This document shows positions 16,356-27,932 of a DNA stretch of 64,000 nucleotides, in pieces. A program made the translations under genes and the position numbers. The stretch comes from Dillenia suffruticosa. Taxonomy: Eukaryota; Streptophyta; Magnoliopsida; Dilleniales; Dilleniaceae. The stretch is from NCBI GenBank assembly GCA_033439265.1, contig JAVTVX010000027.1, positions 201,001 through 265,000 of the forward strand. The letters run 5' to 3'. Position 1 is the first letter of the stretch. Each line of letters opens with the position of its first letter. Under the pieces are notes generated by a model. The model was not told the DNA's origin, made no database searches, and was given only the letters and a program-made list of their open reading frames with translations.

Positions 16356-19300
16356 GCCTCTGTCTTTAGTTTGTTCTGAGATTAATTTAATTTTAGTACC
16401 AGGACACACTTGGTGGTTAGATTCCGCTGCAACCACTCACATCAGTGTGTCCATGCATGGTTGCCTAAATTACCGACTGTCAAATGATGGTGAAAGATAC
16501 ATTTATGTAGGTGACGGCAATAAGCTTCCAGTTGAGGCCATATGAAGGTTTAGATTATTGTTAAGGATCGGATTCTTTTTGGATCTGCATGAAACATTTA
16601 TTGTACAGTCTTTTAGACGAAATTTGATTTATATTGCTGTATTGGATAAATTTGGTTTTACTTGTTCTTTTAAAAATGAGAAAGTTAGTTTGTTTCTTGA
16701 TTCAAAATTAGTTGGTTCCGGTTCTTTATTAGGATCCGATAATCTTTATTTACTTGATACTGTGACTTGTTTTAATGAATCTCTGCATACTGGTACTCGA
16801 AATGTAAGGCACAAATTAACCAACGAGAATTCCTCCTCGTTGTGGCACAAAAGATGAGGTCATATCTCCAGACAGAGAATAAAGAGAATTGTGTCAGAAG
16901 GAATTCTTAATTCCCTTGATTTAACAGACTTTGACGTTTGTGTAAATTGTATAAAGGGAAAACAAACTAATAAAAGGGATTATGAGGCCAAAAGGACTTC
17001 AGGCGTCTTAGAATTGATTCATATGAATATCTGTGGACCATTCCTTTCGGTTTTTTGGAATGGTCAATGATTTTTTATCACGTTCATAGACGATTATTCA
17101 AGATATGGCTACATTTATCTCTTTACATAAACGTCCCAATCTTTGGATATGTTCAAAATTTATAAAGCTGAAGTTGAAAACCAACTCGGCAAACAAATTA
17201 AGAAAGTCAGATCTGATCGTGGTGGAGAATACTACGGCAGAAATGATGGATCAAGTGAACAGCGTTCAGAACCGTTTGCTCACTTCCTAGAGGAATGCGG
17301 TATCGTCCCAAAATATACCATGCATGGCTCACCCGCCATGAATGGTGTTGCTGAAAGATGAAACAGGACTCTTCAGGATATGGTAAAAAGCATGATTGCT
17401 CATTCTGCCTTACCTGAGTCACTCTGGGGAGAGGCACTGAAGACTGTAGCATACCTTCTCAACAGGGTTCCTACTAAGGTAACTACCAAAACCCCCTACG
17501 AACTTTGGACTGGCAGACGTCCTACTGTGAAGCATCTGTGCGTTTGGGGTTGTCCAGCTAAGGCTAGACCTTTTAGGCCCAATGAAAGGAAACTGGATAC
17601 TAAGACAGTTAGTTGCTATTTTATAGGATACTCTGAAAAATCTAAGGGGTACAAATTTTATGATCCCACAAATAAGATCATTTTTGAGTCGAGAAATGCT
17701 TGGTTTTTTGAGAATGTTGAGTTTGCGGGGGAAGATATGGTTAGAGACATTGTCTTTCAAGAGGAATATATTAATATTTTCACAGGTGTTATTGAACTTG
17801 ACCAGGTTTCTATCCCCAATCCTATTCAAAACACAATAGAGTTAGACAATATTGGAGAACCCTCCAATTCCGAAAAACAAACTCTACCACCTCAAGAACC
17901 TATGCTATTAAGAAGATCCACTAGAGAAAGAAGAAATGCAATTCCGGATGATTATGTTGTATTTCTTCATGAACATGATGTTGACATTGGAGTGATGGAA
18001 GATGATCCGATCAACTTCCATCAAGCCATTGAATGTTGTAACTCTCAAAAGTGGATCGATACTGTGAATGAGGAGATAAAGTCCATGAAGGACAATGACG
18101 TTTGGGATCTTGTCCCATTGCTTGAAAGAGCAAAACCCATTGGTTGTAAATGGAAATTTAAAACCAAAAGGGATTCGAAAGGTAATGTGGAGAGATATAA
18201 AGTTCGTCTTGTCGCAAAAGGTTTCACACCGAAAGAAAGCATTGATTATAAAGAGATTTTCTCTCCAGTTTTTTCGAAAGACTCTTTTAGGATTATAATG
18301 GCGTTAGTGGCACATTTTGATCTTGAGTTACACCAAATGAATGTAAAGACGGCATTTCTCAATGGTGACATTGATGAAACGATCTATATGTTACAACCAG
18401 AAAACTTTGTGTCGTGAGATCCAAAGAATATGGTTTGCAAACTTAAAAAATCTATCTATGGACTCAAGCAAGTATCTCGACAATGGTATTTTAAATTTCA
18501 TCAAATAATCATCTCCTTTGGTTTTGAGATCAATTTAGTTGATGAATGTATATACCATAAGTTCTGTAGGAGTAAATATATTTTTCTGGTTTTATATGTC
18601 GATAACATATTGCTTGCCAGTAACGATAAAGACCTATTATATGAAACTAAGATCTTTCTCACAAAGAAATTTGAGATGAAAGATCTTGGAGAAAGTTCTT
18701 TCGTATTGGGCATTCAGATACATCGAGATCGTTCTCAAGGTATTCTGCAATTGTCCCAAAAGGGATATATTGAAAATGGATATATTGAAAAGGTCTTAAC
18801 GAGATATGACATGCAAAATTGTAAACCTGGTGATACCCCTGTATTTAAAGGAGACAAATTTAGTCTCAAACAGTGTCCCCAAAATGATATTGAGAAACGG
18901 GAAATACAGAAGATTCCTTATGCATCAGCAGTAGGAAGTCTGATGTATGCTCAGGTATGTACGTGTCCAGATATTGCGTACATTACAGAAATGTTGGGCA
19001 AATACTTAAGTAATTCTGGAATGGACCATTGAAAATCTGTCAAACGAGTCTTGCGGTATCTACAGAGAACGAAGGAATATATGCTCACGTATCAAAGGTC
19101 GAAACGGCTTGAGATTACTGGGAATACTAACTCCGACTTTGCGGGATGTCAAGATAGCATGAAGTCTACAACAGGCTATATCTACATGCTAGCGGGAGGA
19201 GCCGTTTCTTGGAAGAGTGTTAAACAATCTCTTATAGCATCTTCCACAATGGCGGCAGAATTCATAACGTGTCATGAAGCATCCAACCATGGCATATGGC

Positions 19301-19602
19301 TGCGAAATTTTGTCACGGGACTGCGGATAGTAGATAGCATTGATAAATCACTCAAATTATTTTGTGACAACAAATCGGCAGTCCTCTATTCCAATAACAA
19401 CAAGAGTTTGACAAAGTCCAAACACATAGACATCAAGTTCCTGGTTGTTAAAGAAAGAGTACAGAGTGGTCAGATGTCTATAGAACATATAGGAATAAAC
19501 TCCATGATTGCGGATTCACTTACAAAGGGTTTGCCACCCAAAGTATTCCTTGAGCATGTTGCTCGTATGGGCGTAATGCCACTTGAAGACATACAATTTT
19601 AG
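16356..19602 (+). pseudogene. Copia pol remnant (protease, integrase, reverse transcriptase, RNase H)
   Basis: In order there is a protease with WWLDSAATTHIS (Gly of the active-site triad changed to Ala) at about 16413. A GAG-pre-integrase motif SSLWHKR follows near 16830. The integrase core shows IDDYSRYGYI and VRSDRGGEY (16980-17350). The long open frame 17380-18417 covers the integrase end and the start of reverse transcriptase. The frame 18430-19032 has YVDN where YVDD is required. RNase H (19051-19602) shows CDNKSAV and KHIDIK. In-frame stops occur after WHKR, near 17070 and 17130, at 17359, at 18415 and at 19030. The element is dead on several independent grounds. Confidence 0.92.
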
Positions 19603-19984
19603 TGGGAGTTTGTAAATCATAAATGCTCTATTGATATAAATATTGAGTTACTACAGTTAAATTCTGCCGAAATAAAGATTCAGCCTTTTTTATTCACTTT
19701 GATTTGGTATGATCTCACTAAAGAGAACCAGTTGGAAATAGACATGTTAAAGATCACATTGCATGACATTTCCATGCTACGCATCCATATCATAATCTAT
19801 GTCATTTGGTTATATCAATTTACGTGACCATTGAAGGTTGAGTTACGAAATTACAACAAAAGCCGCCTTGATCCTAAGTTGATATGATTAATGGACAGGA
19901 TTGATTGTAAATATATTTCAGTATTGGCAGAGAAGTTGAACTCATTCAGTTATTTAGCAATTACATAATTATAAAATCTCACAT

Positions 19985-20002
19985 ATAGCCCAAGTGAGAG
20001 AT
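19985..20002 (+). other. Polypurine tract of the copia element
   Basis: The sequence ATAGCCCAAGTGAGAGAT abuts the 3' LTR start TGTTG at 20003, the position where plus-strand synthesis is primed. Confidence 0.75.
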
Positions 20003-20620
20003 TGTTGAATTATTAATCCAACGTTGGGCTTATATGTTAATATAATTATGTATTGCATACTGTCAAACCCATAAGATAAGCCCATATGAAAGTGATCTGG
20101 TAAATTTAAAAAATTCAGTAATTTGGGTTTAAATATCTCAAAGGATATCGAAATAAATAAATGTGTAGATACCAATGGACATTTACTATTTATGATGGGT
20201 TAAATAGGGAATGTTTAAGGGTGACTTAAGAATAGCATGAAAGTTACCTAAATTCATGTGAATCAGGTAAGGTAACTTGAATAAACTAAATAGGCAAATT
20301 CCAATTATGAATTTAGAAATAAAATCATCCCTACAACTATAAATAAGGGTTATGGTCCCTGCGTCAGTGAATTACTTTTCTCCCTAATACTCCAATCATA
20401 TAAAGAGATTTTGTGAGAATACATTTGACCTGGAAGGCCGTGGCCGGGATTCTGTCCAGACGAAGGTCGGATCAAGTTTGTATTATATTCAGTTTCCGGC
20501 TATGGAGTTAGGTACACTTCCATCCAACTTGAATTTCAGTTTTAGTTTTTGAGTTTTGATTCCGATGATTTAACACGATATTTAGCATATTTTTTTTGTT
20601 TCAAGTAATTTTTCCCAACA
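20003..20620 (+). repeat. 3' LTR of the copia element
   Basis: 618 bases, TGTTG...CAACA, collinear with 13296-13915. It is followed by the GTCTT target duplication (20621-20625). Confidence 0.93.
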
Positions 20621-22362
20621 GTCTTGCCCCCTTTGTCTTGAGAGAGTGCATTCTATACAGTAATCTTCGTCCCGCAATCCAAACACAAAATAGGAGTAGG
20701 ACCAACCCCCCAAAAAAAATGATGATCCCTCTATTAGAAGAGAGAAATGGGTTGGACACATCTTTTTAAGCAATCCAATCTTTGTTATAATTACAGACTT
20801 CCAAATTGCAAACAAATCCGATTTCTCTCTCCTTTTCTTCCCCCTTTTTTTTTAACTCGAATTTGAAACATTTTACAAAAGAGAAAAGAGAACGGATTCC
20901 TCATAGCATAAATAGAAGAGAAAATTTTATATATAACGAAAAACTGTAATTAATAGCATACATACACCTGCCGGATTCAGCTATTCCTTTCTTAGTCATC
21001 TAATCCATGCAATGCGTACCAAGTTTTGGCTTTTGCAGTTCTAAGCTCTATCAATAAGGATAAAAAACACAGAGGGAAAGAAAATAAGATGGAAGCAAAC
21101 TATGGGGAGTGTAGACTACAAGTAGCGGACTGCAGTAGTCAGAGCGCTAATGTACTTCCCATTTTAATGCATACATAGAGTTTGCCACGCTATTCCATCT
21201 GGGCGTTTCTCAACCGTAAACAAGCAACACGACTATGCTTTGTCAACATAAATGAATTATAGGCCCTTTGGCATGGCTTGAATCTTATGAATTCAATTTG
21301 ATTTTACATGGCCCAAAAGCCGATTAATTTGCGACATGAACTCAAGGCCTAATGAATAAAATATACTAAATTTTGCCGAGGCACATCATTTACACGGTAT
21401 GCGTCCATCTTTCTCGAAGTATGGCGACTAGATCTTTGTGTTACAAAAAAAAAATGACGACTAGATCTTTCTCGATAGCTGCCCGATTGACGAGAAATGA
21501 AATTTTTGAATACTCATCGATAAGAAAAGTAGTTCCCTCATCAATTGAAACTTTCTTTGACCGACAAAACTTTAAATCCCTTAAAATTTCGTTTGATACC
21601 CATGAATTTCAGGATACCTCTTTAAGGAAGCTAGAATTTTAGTGTCTCGGATGTATACGAGACTCACACAGGTAAGCTATATATATACATATATATTATT
21701 AACCAAACCGAGCAAATAAGTCCTCTTTCTCTCAAAACTTACACAAAACACACAAGGCATATAGAGCTTTTTTTTCAGTTTGTTTTCTCTTTTTCTGAAA
21801 ACCGCTCTTTAACTTGAGTATCAAAGTTTTTCCCATCAAAGCATCCTCCAACGGCTTGTTGCAGGTCCTATCAATCAAGATCAACAAACGACTAGTTATC
21901 CCACTTGAGTTAGCAGAGCTATCATATGTGGAGACGAAACCCACATCCAATAAATTAATTAGAGATGGATTCTTAAATAGTTGTGAGACTGATCAAGATA
22001 GATGTTCCATTTTTTCCACCATCTTCTAAGGCTAGTTAGGGAATGCAAAGCCCTAATGAGAGGAAGCTTGGCATGTAAGTTAGCCATAACCATAGGGAGG
22101 TCAACCGTTGAGCAAATTGGTTTGCCGACTTTGTTCCTCTTTTTTAAAAGAGTCTAACTTTGTTACACTCTGCTATGTACTAGCTTAGTGTTCTTTTGCC
22201 AAGGGACCTATTACAGGTGTTAATTCAAATATTTAGACTATTGCTATTTTGAACTTCTATCCATGTAGTTGGGGTTTTTTTTACTAAAATGTTATAATTT
22301 TGGTTTAAAATTATTAAAATGACAGTTTTTTTCCCAAATGTACTAATATGACATTTGGAGAA

Positions 22363-22380
22363 CGCGACATTAGTGTCGCG
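22363..22380. repeat. Palindrome CGCGACA-TTAG-TGTCGCG
   Basis: A perfect 7-base inverted repeat with a 4-base loop, preceded by GGAGAA and followed by a second half-site (CACGACACC). It is related to the palindrome at 22791-22808, in which each CG has become TG or CA. Confidence 0.8.
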
Positions 22381-22790
22381 CTTCCAAAACACGACACCAT
22401 TCCTTTTTTAAAAAAAATGCTTTAAATGTCACAATTTGGGATCGTGACATCAACGGTTTAAAAGCAAAACCCTAAGTTCTTTTCTCGTTCTCTCCTTCGA
22501 TCACCTCACTTTGTCTCTCTCAAGCAGCAGAATCCTAAAAAAAACCTCATTCTCTCCTTTGGCCACAACACCAATGAAGTGTCAAGAACTTAGATTGCTT
22601 TCGTGCGAAATCCACATTTGGTCTCCTTCCATGCAGACAATTATAAATTTATTTTTCAGTTTCTTCGAATCCAGGGTTTAGTAAAGATGTTGATGATCTT
22701 TTCATGTGGATCTATAAGAAAGCATGATGATATTAGGGTTAGGATTGTTTGTCTATTCTTCGCCCTTTTTTTCTGTTCATGTGGATAGAA

Positions 22791-22808
22791 TGTGACATAG
22801 ATGTCACA
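22791..22808. repeat. Palindrome TGTGACA-TAGA-TGTCACA
   Basis: The same stem and loop size as at 22363-22380, but with CpG changed to TpG/CpA on both arms. It is followed by TTCCCAGAGCATGACATC, which parallels CTTCCAAAACACGACACC after the first copy. The two are therefore diverged copies of one repeat. Confidence 0.75.
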
Positions 22809-23282
22809 TTCCCAGAGCATGACATCATGGATTTATTTTCTTTTTTACAAAAAATAATTGAAAAACAGTGATATCGCCTCCAAATATGATATCAATACAT
22901 TTGGAAGGAAAAAAAAACTATATCATTTTAACAATTTTAAGCCAAAATTGAAACATTTTGATAAAAAGCCTTACATAGTTGGCTTTGCCCCCCCGGACCA
23001 AAATGGAAAAGCAAACGAGTGTACTTTTAACAAAAGAAAAATGATGAGGGTAAGCTCAAGTTTTTGGGGCCGTTTGGGAGTCGGTGAGTGACTCGGCATA
23101 TAGTCTCCAAATCTAAAGTCAACATCATATATTTGAACACAATCTAATTATTCAAAATTACGGATCCCTTGAAATTTTGCCGTCTCATGGCATAGTCCGA
23201 TGTGTAATTGGATGAGAGATCCATTCGTTGAGTGTTGATCCTATCTTCCATCCACATGAAAAGGGGCTCAGCTTTGGTCTTT

Positions 23283-23515
23283 TGTCATAACCCAACTCTA
23301 AAGAGTAGTGTGAGAGAGTAGAGAGATAGAGAGATTTTAATACAATTTCATTTCATTCAATTTTCAATATATGTCTTGATATTACTATTTATACTATATT
23401 TACTAACTATTTAATTCCTTCCACAACTACTAACTAATCTATTAATTACTAATTAATTTATTAACTATTAATTAATATTTCTAACTATAATTAACTACTA
23501 ACCATAGTTGTTGCA
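23283..23515 (-). repeat. Terminal repeat A of the short gypsy-derived element (3' LTR on the minus strand)
   Basis: 233 bases, TGTCATAACCC...GTTGTTGCA on the plus strand. It is shorter than its partner because it lacks the expanded GA-rich segment present at 24225-24340. Confidence 0.75.
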
Positions 23516-24191
23516 ATACTTCCCCCTTTGAAGATATTCTTGTCCTCAATGATAGAAAACCAAGAATTGAGATTTTGAATTCATGAATCTTGAACTAAAT
23601 CTTACATTTGTATTAAAGATAAGGTAATAGATATGAACAATAGATGTGACTGAGTTGGGGAGATTAGTGGGAGAAAAGTGGAGACAAGAGAGTTTGAAGA
23701 AACTTTTCTTGAAATTCATTTCAATGAAGGATTTTGTTCGACTATTGCCAGAAATTCAATCTTTTGAGGGGTTGATAAAGACTCACCATTAACAACTTCT
23801 TTCTTAGACATCCAAAACTTTTTATCTACCCTTAACTTTTTTTCACTAGGGGTATGTAGAATGAAAGATTTAAAATATATTTCAATACCTTGTTTTTCCA
23901 TAAATTTTAACATTGTTTCTTTTGACATTTTCCTTTGCTGATATCCGATTTCTTTTCATTTTATTGCTCCTTTTCTGTCAAAGTTTTGATATTCTTATCA
24001 ATACCAAACATTTTTAATAGAATGTTAAATTTGTCATCAATGTGTGTCATGAGAGTGTCCATCCTTTTATTATGTTTCTCCTATTTTTTTCTTCCATTCT
24101 TACCTACGAAACTCTTGTTCTTTTTTTATTTTTCAAACCAATTATATTTTGTTATTGATTATATCAAGAATCATACACTATAATATTAATT

Positions 24192-24518
24192 TGTCACAAT
24201 TCAACTCTAAAAAGTGGTAAAAAGATAGGGAGAGAAAAATTGGAAAGAGAAAGATAGAAAGAGGGATAGAAAGAGGGAAAGACTAGAGAGAAGGAGATAG
24301 AGAGGAAGAGAGAATACAAATAGAGAGAAAGAAAGATTTTAATACAATTTTAGTCCATTCAATAACCAATACATATTTTGATATTACTACTTATACTATA
24401 TTTACTAACTATTTAACCACTTTCACTAACTACTAACCAATCTATTAATTACTAACTAATATATTATCTACTAACTAATATTTCTAATTATGATTAATTT
24501 TTAACTATAGTTGTTACA
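24192..24518 (-). repeat. Terminal repeat B of the short gypsy-derived element (5' LTR on the minus strand)
   Basis: 327 bases, TGTCACAATTCAACTC...GTTGTTACA on the plus strand. It is collinear with 23283-23515 apart from an extra GA-rich stretch. Confidence 0.75.
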
Positions 24519-24776
24519 TCTTTCTTAAAAGTGTCATTCTATGGCCTCTCACAATTTGTATGAACCTTTATACTTTGAGCCCAACGTTCAGGTGCCAATG
24601 GACCTAGCAACAAGGAACATGTCATAGTCCTAACCAAGAAGGAAGGATTGTGCCTAAGTCTTCAAGTTTTATAAAGAAATAGGAGACAAAATATATGAAG
24701 GGCAGTGTATGCGTGGGTTCTGAGCTGCATTAAACTAATGGAGTAGTTGGTATTTATTAGAAATAGGTTAAGAGAA

Positions 24777-24823
24777 GGGAGGAAGGAATGAGATTGCTAG
24801 AGGAGAGGTGGGAGAGAGAGAGA

Positions 24824-24903
<80 letters not shown>

Positions 24904-24925
24904 AGAAGAAGAAGAAGAAGAAGAA
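24777..24925. repeat. Long GA then GAA microsatellite
   Basis: An almost uninterrupted GA tract (24829-24900) is followed directly by eight GAA units. It lies inside the LTR of the degraded gypsy element. Confidence 0.95.
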
Positions 24926-25235
24926 ACTGAGAAGGAAGACTTATTCATTTATTTTCATGGCTACTACTAACCAACATACATCTATTTATACATTCCCAAG
25001 ATTAACTACCCCAACAACTACTGCAGGTAGGATTTAGTTGTATAACTAACTTTTGGAACTAACTGCTCACTAGCCGTTAGTTTCCAAAAGTTAGATGTGG
25101 TGACAATTTTCTCTTTTTGAAAAAAAAAATCCTTGTCCTCAATCATTGAAGGTTGGAAATTGAGTTTTGATAAAATCTAAGTTCTCTCATGTTAATTTTT
25201 CTAAACTAAGGTTAACCCATTTAATCAACACATGT

Positions 25236-26142
25236 CACTACTAAAAAACACGCCATCAGTGATGAAAAATTACTGACGGAAAAAATTCATCAGTATTTGT
25301 AACAGATTAGCGAGAGAAATTAGCAATGGAAATATTTTTGTTGCTAATCCGTTGCTATAGTGGTCAACAGTAAAAAAAAAAATCTATAAATCTATCAGCG
25401 ACGGAGTACCGACGGAATTTTTAGTGACAAAATTTTCGTCGTTAATCCGTCGGTATAGTTATGAAGGGTAAAAAAATAAAAAATAAATAAATATAAGTAT
25501 CAGCGACGGATTAGCGATAGATTACCGATGGAAATTTTAGCGATAGATTTTTTTAAAATTTTTTATTTTATATTTTTTATTTAATAATTCTTTTTTCTTT
25601 TCTTTTTATTTTATTCTGTAGAAAAATAATATTATTTTATTTTTTTAAAATTTTGTAATATTTTATTTTAAGTTAAAATTTTATTATTTTATAATAAATT
25701 ATCATTTTAAATTATTTTTTTATTATTAAAAAAAGTGAGATAAAGATAACAAGTAAAAAAAATAGAACAAGAGAATTCATTGTGGTGTAGTGGTTGTGGT
25801 GTTATTAAGATTTTGTTTCTACACAGATTCGAAACTTATTGAAGGCGGCTTAAGGAATTTTAGGCATATTAAAGCAACAGCACACGGGCAGGCAGGCGGG
25901 GGCCGGGCGGGCTAGTGCATGGGTAGGGTGCGTGGAGCCGCTTGTATTTGCCTGAGAACTCAAAAATCAGCGATGGATTTTTTTCGTCGTTAATATGAAC
26001 GACAGATAGTATTCCGTTGCTAATATTTAGGGGGTGGCTTTTAGCGACGGAAAAAATCTTTCGTTGATACCCTTCACCGATCGATTTTTTACTTTAAGCG
26101 ATAGATTTTTTTATCGCTGATGGCGTGTTTTCTAATAGTATG
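25236..26142. mobile_element. Non-autonomous CACTA-like (EnSpm) DNA transposon
   Basis: The left end is CACTACTAAAAAACACGCC followed by ATCAGTGATG. The right end, in reverse complement, is CATACTATTAGAAAACACGCC followed by ATCAGCGATA. The shared terminal sequence and a 3-base direct repeat TGT on both sides (25233-25235 and 26143-26145) fit the CACTA superfamily. Many subterminal repeats built on CGACGGATTAGCGACGG occur in both orientations (25320-25560 and 25980-26110), as in EnSpm elements. No transposase is present. The middle is AT-rich and then holds a G-rich segment (25885-25945). It is inserted in the 3' region of the gypsy element and so is younger than it. Confidence 0.82.
25783..25835 (+). 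other. tRNA-like pol III promoter boxes (SINE-like head) inside the CACTA-like element
   Basis: TGGTGTAGTGG (25783-25793) resembles a tRNA A box and AGATTCGAAAC (25825-25835) a B box. The spacing of about 42 bases is as in tRNA genes and tRNA-derived SINEs. The intervening sequence does not fold into a convincing tRNA, so this is not called as a tRNA gene. It may be a captured SINE head. Confidence 0.4.
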
Positions 26143-26679
26143 TGTCACAGACCTATTATTTCTCTATATGGCTTTTCTTTTGAGCACTGCCTCTAGTTCA
26201 ACTAGAACCTGCTTATCTAAGCCTATTAGTTGTAAATGCGGCATTGCAGAGTTGTTAGGACCCAACTTCTTTTTTAGCAAAGAGACATAGAATACTGAAT
26301 GTATTTTGGAACCAAGTGGTAGCTATAGTTTGTAGGCAACTTTCCCAATTTTTGCAATTATTTTGAAAGTCTATAAAACTTAGATAATAGTTTCAGTTGC
26401 TTGCATATTTCTATTGACTGCTGTCGATAAAGATGTAGTTTTTAGTACACCATGTCTCTAATTTGAAACTTCCTTTCTATTATGTTTTTCTCAACATACA
26501 ACTTCATTATGTTATGTGCTTTATGTAAATGGTCTCGCAAGATCTGAACCATAGCTCGTTTATTCTTGATGAACTCTCCCGTAATGGGTGTGACTAAATC
26601 AGCATATAGACCCATAGGTATTTGTTAGGGTTGGTATCCATACAAGGGCACTTAGACAGCTTAGCAAAGAGTTGATGTT

Positions 26680-27040
26680 GCTTCAGGGTTTGAAGGACTA
26701 TTTTAAGTCTTGTGCATGGGTATAAATGTAGGGGTTGTAAACTAAAATATCATCAAAAAAATACCAAAGCAAACTTCCTCAAACAAAGCGGAAATATGCG
26801 GTTCATCAGAGATTGAAAAATGGCTGGAGTATTAGTTAATCCAAAAGGTATAACTAGAAACTCAAAATGGCCATGATATGTTTCGAAAGCTATCTTCTCT
26901 ATATCACAAGGTTTCACCTTAATCTGGTGGTATCCTACTCTAAGGTCTATCTTAGAAAAGACTTTGGAGCCATGAAGTTCATCCAAAATCTCATCTTTGT
27001 TGGGAATTGGATATCTATCTTTGATGATTAAGAGATTCAT
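26680..27040 (-). pseudogene. Gypsy reverse transcriptase remnant
   Basis: It contains [31 protein letters not shown] and [18 protein letters not shown], all gypsy RT blocks. The catalytic FFDDIL block is reached through a run of T where one extra base shifts the frame (about 26755). The domain then stops abruptly near 26645, where sequence resembling the integrase C-terminus begins. Confidence 0.88.
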
Positions 27041-27521
27041 TTGTCTATAATCGACACAAAATTTTCTTGTTCCATCTTTTTTCTGGACTAATAGAACTGG
27101 GGAAGCAAAAGGGTTAGTACTGTTGCAATTACTTCAGGTACTTCCAAGCCTTCCTGATCAGGTTTTATTTGTAAGTTCATGCAGTTTTGGAATTGCTGTT
27201 GTCTGAACTTCCTTGTGGCCTTCCCCTAACCAATTTAATTAATGGTTGTTTCAATTTTTTTTTCCAAAATAATTTCATTTCCATCACTAAAAACCTTGAC
27301 CTGCAATCTCTTAAAATCAAAGGTAATTGGACTGTAATTATATATCCAATCTACCCCTATATTACATCTCATCTGCCTAAAATTATTACTCTTAAATTAA
27401 AAGAGAAAGTATACCTTTGGAAGGCCCATTTAACATTGCTTACTTTTGCAATGTTGTTAATCTTACTTCCATCTGCAATTTCTGCTTGCAGCATCTCTAC
27501 TCATTCAGCTAGTAGCTTGAG

Positions 27522-27932
27522 TTATGTAGCTAACCTTTGGTGGATGAAGCTATTAGAGCTTCCTGTATCTACTATGATAGAGACTACCAGCCCACATAGT
27601 GTTCCTTGTAAAGCTATCATGTGCTTGTGCATGGAGTTGGACAATGCGCACAAGGAAACCTTGACAACTCCATCAGCCTCCATTTGTTCTCTGCATCTTT
27701 CTCCTATTTCTCCATCAATTGGTTCACCTTCTTCTTTATCTTCTGCAGCTAGTATGAAGTTTAAATGTTTAGGTTTACACCTGTGTCTAGGACTGAATCT
27801 TTCCCCACATTTGAAGTACAGATTGTTATCTCTTCTGTATTGTCCTTCTTGAGGTGTTAGTCTTTTCCAATGGTTTTCAAAAGGACCGCTACCATGTAGG
27901 TTTTTGTTCACTTTGGTGGTGGAAGGAAGCAT
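27522..27932 (-). pseudogene. Gypsy gag end and aspartic protease remnant
   Basis: The frame holds a zinc-knuckle-like segment (LYFKCGERFSPRHRCKPKH) in which the first Cys is replaced by Tyr. The retroviral-type protease motif IIVDTGSSNSFI follows, with the catalytic DTG intact. It is part of the degraded gypsy element, upstream of the reverse transcriptase in element sense. Confidence 0.85.

Larger units (their letters stand above)
13296..20620 (+). mobile_element. Full-length, inactivated Ty1/copia LTR retrotransposon
   Basis: The element is complete in structure. It has a 5' LTR (13296-13915), a primer-binding site (13918-13930), a gag-pol region (about 15537-19602), a polypurine tract before 20003, a 3' LTR (20003-20620) and a 5-base target duplication GTCTT. 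The domain order aspartic protease, integrase, reverse transcriptase, RNase H defines the copia superfamily. The reading frame carries several stops and at least one frameshift, so it cannot be autonomous. The first 205 bases of the LTRs differ at about 13 positions (about 6%), indicating an old insertion. A 1.6-kb non-coding leader lies between the primer site and gag. Confidence 0.95.
20626..23277. other. Intergenic region with palindromic repeat remnants
   Basis: No gene is recognised. A 16-base phrase, CGACTAGATCTTTCTC-like, occurs twice near 21425 and 21458. Two related palindromes lie at 22363-22380 and 22791-22808. The remaining short frames show no family resemblance. Confidence 0.5.
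23283..24518 (-). mobile_element. Short gypsy-derived LTR element with TCTTT target duplication
   Basis: Two related terminal repeats, 23283-23515 and 24192-24518, share the phrases ACTCTAAA-AG, GAGATTTTAATACAATTT, TACTATATTTACTAACTATTTAA and ATAGTTGTTRCA. TCTTT is directly repeated outside them (23278-23282 and 24519-24523). The sequence next to the left repeat, read on the minus strand, encodes an LEDK-type polyprotein end (GAGGACAAGAATATC...) followed by a purine tract AAAGGGGGAAG, as at the end of gypsy pol. The internal part is only 676 bases and holds a gag N-terminus-like fragment (minus, about 24060-23940) and an open frame 23928-23716 of uncertain identity. Most of gag and pol is missing. 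No good primer-binding site is seen next to the 24192 end. Confidence 0.75.

Noticed and set aside
24757-24970. Open frames made of Ser-Leu or Arg-Glu repeats
   Set aside because: They are translations of the GA/CT microsatellite.
25783-25850. A true tRNA gene
   Set aside because: Only A-box- and B-box-like sequences are present; no acceptor stem or convincing anticodon arm could be drawn.
27187-27852. 221-codon plus-strand open frame
   Set aside because: It is the antisense of the gypsy protease/gag region, where the minus strand shows true motifs (DTGSS, zinc knuckle).
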